Positions 47,808 to 56,800 of a stretch of 64,000 nucleotides of DNA are shown piece after piece. This stretch comes from Symsagittifera roscoffensis (taxonomy: Eukaryota; Xenacoelomorpha; Acoela; Convolutidae): contig NC_087070.1 in assembly GCF_963678635.1 (NCBI RefSeq), positions 35,591,109 to 35,655,108 on the forward strand, read 5' to 3'. How positions within the stretch are numbered: the stretch's first letter is position 1; each line of letters starts with the position of its first letter. The notes below the pieces were generated by a model. It was not told where the DNA came from. It did no database searches and saw only the letters and a program-made list of their open reading frames with translations. The position numbers and the translations under genes are program-made.

Positions 47808-50800
47808 GTTAGTCATAACTTCTTTTTTGGTTTTGAAAATATATTTGCATTAAACTGTGGAATTTCCTGTTAAACTTTAAGGAAAATAAACGCAAAAAAG
47901 AAACGTTATCAGAAAATCTATTAAATATTATGTTTTTGGTCTGCAGCTCGACACAATCCACAATACTCAATACTTCGAGTTTTGTTTTTAAAATTGAGGT
48001 TTGAAATGAATAATTGGTCAAGTTTTTCTTAGTTGTCATTTTATATGAGTTGTTGTATTTTAGCTTTTGGACAGAGATATTGAAATCATTCACTTTGCTG
48101 ACTTTTACTATGCTGAGATGACTGACATAAACCTCCACTTGTCTCTGGTAGATGTTCACACCTTCTCCACCCCCGAGGCAGACCCGACAGCAGACAACAC
48201 AACTGAAGACCCAGTGCTGGACTTGTTTTTGGACTACCACTTTGAAAACTTGCAGACTCTTCCCAACCACGACAATGCCATTCTCCTCATCGCCAAGAAC
48301 TTCTCCGATAACTCAGGCACTGTCGGATTGGCCTACTTGGACGTGCTCTGTGACTTATATGGATCAGGTGATGTGCTGATTAAAATAGTTTGGGAGGGTT
48401 GACTTAACAAATAACTTCGCATCCGTATCATTTAGACAGTATTGAGCTCAAATACTTCTTCTTATAAGACTTAATAAACGATAATCCATCGCAATTGATT
48501 TCTGAAACATTCTCACTACAGGTAGTTTTGTGAAGGACTATGACAGAGTAGCGGCCATGACAGCAGGTACACTGGCCCACGAACTGGGCCATAACTTCGG
48601 ACTCGTGCATAACCCCACTGACGACACAGACCCCTGCTACTGCCCCCCTGAAGGGTACTGTGTCATGGACGCCTACACTGCAGATGCTCCCCCGCAAATT
48701 TTCTCTGACTGTCAAAAGGAATCCCTGAAAAACTATTTGGAACAAGGTAAGTCATTAAAACTAAAGAACGACCATAGAACGTAAAATATTAGTTAATTCC
48801 AAAACACTTGCTCTCGCAAGTGTAATTAAATTGATTAAATACAGTGCTGATTTAAATTAATCGGACAAAACGCGTTGAACTTGAAATTTAAAACGCGTTT
48901 TTCTCAAATTGGGTTGAGTTCAGGTGAAAACTTATGAAGACAAATCTTGCTTATATTTTTAGCAGAATTAATATGGATAATATCAACGAATAATTATATC
49001 AAAGAGACCGCCTTACGTAGCCCAACAAACTGTAATAATAGTATATTCTCCAAAAAAAATTGCAAACCGTTTAAAAATTGTTTTTAAATAAAAAGTTGGT
49101 CTTTTATATTGTAAAAACGACTTTTTTGTCCATCAAACAAAAATAAATTAACTTATATAATGTTTTGAAGAATATACCCTTCTTAAAGTTTGTTGGGCTA
49201 CGTAAGGCGCTCACTTTGATATAATTATGTCTGTGATCGACAGAGTATATTCGGCGTAATTTTTGATTAACTAAAAAAAACCAAAATGACCCATTTTTGG
49301 GGTAAAAATTTTGGCCCGAATTTTGCAAACCAAATTACACCATAACAATTCTGCTAAAAAATTACGCAAGAATTGTCTTCACCTAAACTCAACCCAATTT
49401 GAGAACAACGCGTTTTAAATTTCAAGTTTGACGCGTTTTTTCCGGTTAATTTAAATCAGCACTGTAGCCTTAAATTTAGCGCAAAGTAGTTGCTCTACTT
49501 TGAATTCAACTCATTGGACATCATTTTCCATGTCTTCTAAAACATCAATAGTATCTAGTTATTGTGGACAAATTGAAAATGTTTCTGACCACAGTAAATT
49601 GTAGAAAAAATCAGAAAAAAAATCAATTTTCGACTTTTTTTAACTTTCTTCTAACTTTTCGACAATTTTCAGAAACAGCAGATATAGATTGAAAAAAATG
49701 AAAAGAGAAAAAATATTTTTGAAAACACGCTAAAAATAAGGTCTGACTGTTTAGGAAAATTCAAATATCTTCAGTACGACAACAAAATCAATGTGAAAAA
49801 AGAGATATTCATGCCTAATTTTTTTCGTTAATGATATAATTTTCTCAAATGTTTTACTAAACGTGTTTGAGAAGGCGTGTTCTACGCGCATGTACACTAA
49901 TTAGAACAGGTAGTGTTGTTAGGAGAGTTAAAAAATCGACATTCTCACCCCCCAATTTTTTTTCAATTAAAATACTTACATTACTCATTCCAAAAAACAC
50001 TCCTTAAGTTCGCCTTTGCCTTTGTTTGGCCTGTTATGTATTTGGTAGACAGCAGTTAAATTAAGAAACTGTCAAAATTTTGTTTTTGAAACTGATTTTC
50101 TACAGTCCAGACTGTATTTAAAATAGTGCAGCAGACTGTATTTAAAAAGTTTGGCTGTTTTCTAATCATAAAACGGAAAGCTTAAAAGTATTTAAACGGA
50201 AAGCTTAAACGGAAAGCTCAGCAAAAAAAAACATTTAAAATTGTAACAAAAAATATTTTAAATGATTTATTGATTAGATATCTACCAAAAAATAGTGTTT
50301 TGGCTTTGAAATTCGCAAATAACTCCAAATACTCGTTCAGATCAATGACATTTAGACACAATTTCGTTTTCGGGTGTATTTTGTTTTCTCTTTTGCACGC
50401 AAAATTAGGAACCACAATTACACAATTAATCATCGGAATGGGGTGAGTGATATATCATAAAATAACCCTTTCAGTCGTAATTTGAACGAAATTGCAGAAT
50501 TTTGAAAATAATTGTCTATGTCAAAAAATCTTTGAAATTTTTGAGCTTGAGTCTAACTTCGAGCAAGATAAGCCATGGAGTAACGCTAGCTATTTAAAAA
50601 ATGTTAATTGACTAAGGAGACTTCATATTACTAAAACGGGAACTAGTTTTGGAAGTTTCATTTACAGCTCGTTAGGTGACATTTTTTTTTTAAATAAAAA
50701 GTTATTAAACAAAAAAATTAGAAGAAAAATTTTTTTCTCGAATTTTTTTTTCTTTTTTCTGTTTGTTTGTTTTTCTTTTTTTTAAAATACAACTGATGTT

Positions 50801-53800
50801 CTTTCGCATTGTACAGTTTTCTCATCGTGAAACACGCAAACAAATAACACTAATTTTAAGAAAATTTTTTGTTTCTGTTTTTTTTTATCAATGAAATCTG
50901 AACCTTCGTGCTACTTGCAGAGCAACTGGCTATCCTTTTTTGGTTTTCAGTTGGTCTATACTTTTTTTTCGAAATGAAGAAAAAAACTTTAATGCTATTC
51001 TTAAGTAGTTAATTGCGGCATTTAATGAATAAACATGTCAAGAGGATGAAATTTTTTAAAATATGCTTTAACCGCAGTTGAAACTCGCTTTGATACTTGA
51101 TCTTTTACAAGCCACTTTGCGATTGCATCAATAATTGTGATAATCTAAGAAGTTAATTAACAATAGAATTATGAAGAAAATCACGGTTTTAAATTTTAGC
51201 TTTTGAGAAAAAAATTGTGTGAAGAGCTTGCACGATTTTAAGTCTTTGCTTTTAAGCTCAATAGTTTTGCTTTGTTTTAATATGTTTGATCTTATAGTTT
51301 GATATAAATTGTTTCAATATGACATATTTGAACTTGTATGACCTGGTGTGGTAATTCAAGTAACTAATGTATTAGTAAACCCAAAACTCGTTATTCGTTT
51401 ACGCAAACACATGCATTGAAAACTGAGATTGGTGCAATATGACAAATTTCTTTCCCGAAAGCAAAAACTAAACCAAATTATGACAAAAGTAATACTGAAA
51501 CTAACGTTGTAGCTCAGGAAAATGAAAATCTATAATTCTTTGCTTTTGCAATTGATGTAGCTTATACTTAATTTGATTTCCTTATCTGGTAATTTACTGG
51601 CATTTCGGGTAATTGAAGATAAAAAGCTAGGGATTTTAGCAGGCCGGTTTTTTAGCAGACCCAGGACAATTAAAAAGTTTGATGGCTAACTTCCAACGCG
51701 GCATTGGCGATTAGCGACCGCTTGCTCAGCTGAGCTTCAATTCAACCCGAGTGTTATTGTGCGCGTAAATCCGTTTTGCCGCTAATTTAGACTGTTGTTT
51801 TTGAAGTTGATAGTGTTGTTGACAAATCGTGAAATACTTGACTTATTTGGGGAAGCTTGGCCCCAGACTGAGCGTCTTTTTGAGTCTGTCAATCAATCAT
51901 CTATCACTGTATTACGTTGGTCTGCTATAAGACTAATTTTTCACTTTTTATTTTCTATTTTTTCTGTGATACTCGCACTTATATTTGATTTTTCAATAGC
52001 TGTGTTTTCGAAGTTCACTAAAAAGTCAAGACTGCATGAACGTCTAGTAAATACCTGCAAAAACAACTTAAACACCATTATGCGGCAAAATATCAGCTTT
52101 ATTTGGAAAAAAATATGATTGATCTTTGATAACACAAACTCTGTTTGATAACAAAAAGATAGAAAGATGCTGACAACTTTTTATCTCTAAACAAGAAAAA
52201 CGTGTTGTTTTTTTATAAGTTTGCATTCGTAGTTTAAGCACGCCGGTTTTTGTTTATTTTGAATAACTTTGCGGCAAGTATAAACGCAACGAGAAGTCGA
52301 TAAATCTTGAAAGCGTAGTTCAACTGTATAATACCAAAACAGTGCATGCATCAAACAATACTCGTTCTATATTTGGAGAGAAGTCTGATTGATCTTTGAT
52401 AATATAAACTCAATTTGATAATGAAAAGATAGAAATAACCAGACGAATTTTAACTTCTGAGCACGAAAAGCGTATTATTTTTTATAAACGTGCATCCGTC
52501 GCATAAACATGCCGGGTTTTGCTTATTTTGAAATAAATTGCGACAGGTGTAATTGCAACTACAAGTCAAAAAATAGTTCTTGAAAACTTTGTTCAATTGT
52601 ATAATACCAAAACAGTGTGAATTAAGTTGCGGCAGGTGTAAATGCAACCAAAAGTCAATAAATAGTTCTTGAAAGCTTTGTTCAATCGTATAATACCAAA
52701 ACAGTGTGAATTAAGTTTCGGCAGGTGTAAATGCAACCAAAAGTCGACAAATAGTTCTTGAAAGCTTTGTTCAATCGTATAATACCAAAACAGTGTGAAT
52801 TAAGTTGCGACAGGTGTAAAGGCAACCAAAAGTCAGTAAATAGTTCTTGAAAGCTTTGTTCAATCGTATAATACCAAAACAGTGTGAATTAAGTTGCGGC
52901 AGGTGTAAATGCAACCAAAGTCAATAAAATAGTTCTTGAAACTTTGTTCAATCGTATAATACCAAAACAGTGTGAATTAAGTTGCGGCAGGTGTAAACGC
53001 AACAACAAACAAATAAAAAATTCTTGAAAGCTTTGTTCGATCGTATAATGCTAAAACGAGGCATTGCGAACAGCACGATTTTAAAAGTTGAATGTTTCGA
53101 CAATTCAATAAGGGCTTATTTTATTGTCAAAACAGTCAACTAAACGCAATTCTTCATCGTATACGGGATCTATACATTTGTGATAACGAGTTTTCGATTA
53201 GTTTTTTAGTCGTCCGAAAATCAACTGAAGTGAAATTAGCTCATGAGTTCAGTACATAATAATCGATTCTGTTCTCTTATTAAAAAAAAAGATTTATTTA
53301 TTATATTGTTTACATGAATATACAACGAAGAGTAGTGTAAGAATGCTTAAAAAAATGTTTAGGCCACCTATTATCAATAATCTAGTTTTCTTGCGCTAAC
53401 CGGTACAGGTCAAAAAATGGAGTTTAAAAAATCTTAATTTCTTATGCAGTTCAATTCTATCAGTGCTTCGAATTGAGCACGTAGTTAACTTGTCATTTTT
53501 TTCAAGAGTCAGAAAAAAGTTTTGAAAAACGTAATTGAGAACGTGGTTGAATTGATTTTTCTTTCAAGATTCCAAAACTATTTTGAGAAATATAAATCAA
53601 GATGTGTAATTGGATTTACGAGATTACGTACCAGGACAAAAATGGCTATACAGACAGTTATAATATAACAGTAAAATCTATCGTTACCATAGTTAATCAA
53701 AAAAATAACATAATTATTCATAGAAAAATAAGTTCTAACTTTGTATTCGACTTTTTATTCAACCAAAAAATGCTTTTTTTTTAAATCTCAGTTTTGCTTT

Positions 53801-56800
53801 ATCTCGACGTTTAAAAATAAGAAAACTGTGTTTCAAAAACTTGTATTTGTTTCACGAAAAACCGTTTGATTCTCGATTGTTGGGCATAACTTTGCAGTAC
53901 GTATATTGTGTAACTGAAATTCAGAAACAAAATCTGAGCTGGTGAAAATTTTGTTAAATCACTTCAACATGAAAACAGCTCATGAATCTAATAGCACTTA
54001 GTTGTTTTTTAAAATATACTTGACCCTTATGATATAATTTCATTAGTTTAAAAAAAGGGTAAATGGATTCCTTTTTCTTGTTTATTGGCGGAAAAAAAGT
54101 TTGTGATAAAATCAATTGAAAAAAAAAGTTATAATTTCAGTCGATCGATAAAAAAATTTTTGTTGATAGTAAACTTAGTTTAAATACGATTGTCTTAATG
54201 AGCATCATAAAAAGAATCATAATGAAGGTACTTCAACTCGCCGTTCTTGCAAACTTTGTTAAATTTTCTGGATCACTGTTCGTTATTTTTTACACCAGCG
54301 AAAAGGAGTTGAATTTTCAACATTAAACCAATTTATCAAAAACAAATCATCGAATTCTGAGTTACAAAGAATAACTGACCTAAGTATACAGTAATGAGTT
54401 AGTCGACAGTGGCGATAACTGGTTTTTGAGCAATTTTGAAAAAGTTTTCTGAAAAGCAAAACATACATTTCATTTACAAAAAAACTCAACACACGCACTC
54501 ATTTTTAAGAACATTAGATCAATTCTGTTAGTTAAAGCAAATTCTAGCTTTACCAGTCTGCTTCAATTGCGTTTGAAATTAAGTTGATTGCAAAAGATTT
54601 GGTCACCTGGACCGTGCGTTGAACTAAATTTGAAACTACAGGGTTGATTTAAATTTTCCGGACAAGTCGATCAAAATTTGAAGTGCATTTTTCTCAAATT
54701 ATTGGTTGGCGATTAGACAAATAGTGAACAGAACAAAAGTTGCTTGTGTTTCATCAGAATTAATTGGTTGCAGTTTGTTTTATGAAACTCTTAACTATAA
54801 TTTAACCTGGGTAATGTTGGCTTTTTCTTGCTAATCAACGCTAAAACTATTGAGTTATTTCAGAAAAAACTTCTTTATAAAAAGCACCTTACACAGTTCA
54901 ACAGAGTTTTAGAAGAGTAGAATTTTCAAAAAAAAAGATTTAAAGCAAAAATTTAGATTTTTACAATCTAAAAACAATCTTTATTGGCTATCAACCAAAA
55001 ATATATTTTCTTAAACTGATTTTTTGACGTTTTACCTTTATAGCACTTTGTTCAACTGTGTAATTCGCTTCTTCTAATATAATTTTCTCATGAATTACGT
55101 TCAGTTTCAGCGTAATTCTTGGTTAACTAAAAAAAGTTAAAATGACCCACTTTTGAGGTAAAATTTTGGTTGCGAATTTCATTTTAAAAAATTGAGCCAT
55201 ATTAATTCTGGATAAACTATCAACAATTTTTGTTCTATTCACTCTTTGTCTAATCTCACCCAATTTGAGAAAAACTCTTTTGAAGTTTCAAATTTTGTTC
55301 GTTTTGTCCGGATAATTTAAATCAGCACTGTAGTTTCAAATTTAGTTCAACGCGTGGTCCAGGTGACTAACTATTTCGCACTCAACTTGTATAGCGCGCA
55401 CTAATTATCACATATGGGCCAGTGGCAGCTTCGGAACCCCACAATATCACAAGGAAGCAATCAAAGCTAAGATATCTCTTGCAGTTTTCAGCTTGCAAAA
55501 AATTTAGATGGTTTTAAAATACGAAATTTGTTCAGAGAAAAATAATACAGCAAATTATTTTGCCAATTTTAACAGAAGTCATAACGACTTCACCGTGTTT
55601 ATTTTGCAAATGTTTTATTGTAGTGTTAGAATGCTCTTAATGAATGCTAGATTAATGAGCGCTTGGCTGGAATCTTCCCAAAAACTATTGAATGGCACTT
55701 ATATTTTTATATTCGAAAAGCTCACACGCATCTCTGACACAATTTCTTCTGCTCTCATAGAAAACTGTCCAGAAATTAAACGTTAGTCATAATATCTTCA
55801 GCGTTCTGAACAGGCAGTCTATTTGAGCAAGCAGTTTATTGCTCCGACCATTGAAAATTTGACGGAATTTAGTATTCGAACGACAAATTTGTTTCAAAAA
55901 AATTATCCCAATGTTGAAAGAAACTAGTTTAAGCTTTTGTTTTAATTTCGACCAAGTAAAGCGATTGAGTAATGTAGGCTGAGAAAATTTGATATTACCT
56001 AATCAAAGTTCGTCAATTCGTTTAATGCTTCCCTTGCAAAAAAAAGGTTTCTAAAAACTATGAAGTTATTGCGCAAAAATTAGAAATTTGTAAGAAAAAT
56101 TCGAAATAAATGTTTTTAACTTTTTGAGTGTCATTCATTTTTTAAAACGGCACTGGCTTGAAATAACCTTTAAAGCTTTTTTATGAATCAAGTAGGAACA
56201 TTCTGTGCTACTTGAACAGCCACCGGCTGTTCTTGTTTTTATTTTTTTCTCTAATTCATGAATCATCCTACTTTAAATTGTCCAAAATTGATTAAATTTA
56301 TTGCGGTTTTCTTTGAATAGCGAGTTCTCATTGGTTAAAAAAAAAAATTTCGCTCATTTGGTCTTTGAAGGATTACCCTGTTTTATTTGACTTCGCTTGT
56401 TTTATTTGACTTCGCCTAGGTAACTCGATGTGTCTGCACAATGAGCCCTCGCAACAAATAGATGTCCCATCCTTCTGTGGTGACTACATAGTGAATGGGG
56501 AGGGGGAGGAGTGTGATTGTGGGGGAGTGGACACCTGTGATGATCCTTGCTGTCACCCCAACAACTGCACCCTTGTCACAGGTACCCAACACAACTGGGG
56601 TATTCTGAAAAAGTTGAACGGTACAACAGCAGTCTGCAAAAAAATGCCTTGCTCGTCGTGATTAAGGGTTTAGGCAACGAAATCTAGATATTTTTAAGCC
56701 TGCCTTAGAGCGAGAGGGGTGGGATGGTGGAGTTGGGAGGGGGGTGGGTGGAGTTGGGACAGGGGGGGGGGGGTAGCCTCCATTATCCAAGGATTCACCC

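Larger units (their letters stand above)
48747..56419 (+). other. ADAM intron 3 (7.7 kb), filled with repeats
   Basis: GT-AG intron between the protease and disintegrin exons. The protein reads straight across it (YLEQ-G-NSMCLHNEP), as in other ADAMs, so no coding exon seems missing. It contains two fold-back elements (48842-49464 and 54639-55330), tandem repeats at 52099-53055 and small direct repeats. Other introns of this gene are 154-485 bp. Open frames inside (for example 51795-52118) show no domain. Confidence 0.85.

Noticed and set aside
51795..52118. 107-codon frame in intron 3 as a nested gene
   Set aside because: Begins at a non-ATG codon, matches no family I know, and runs into the 272 bp repeat.
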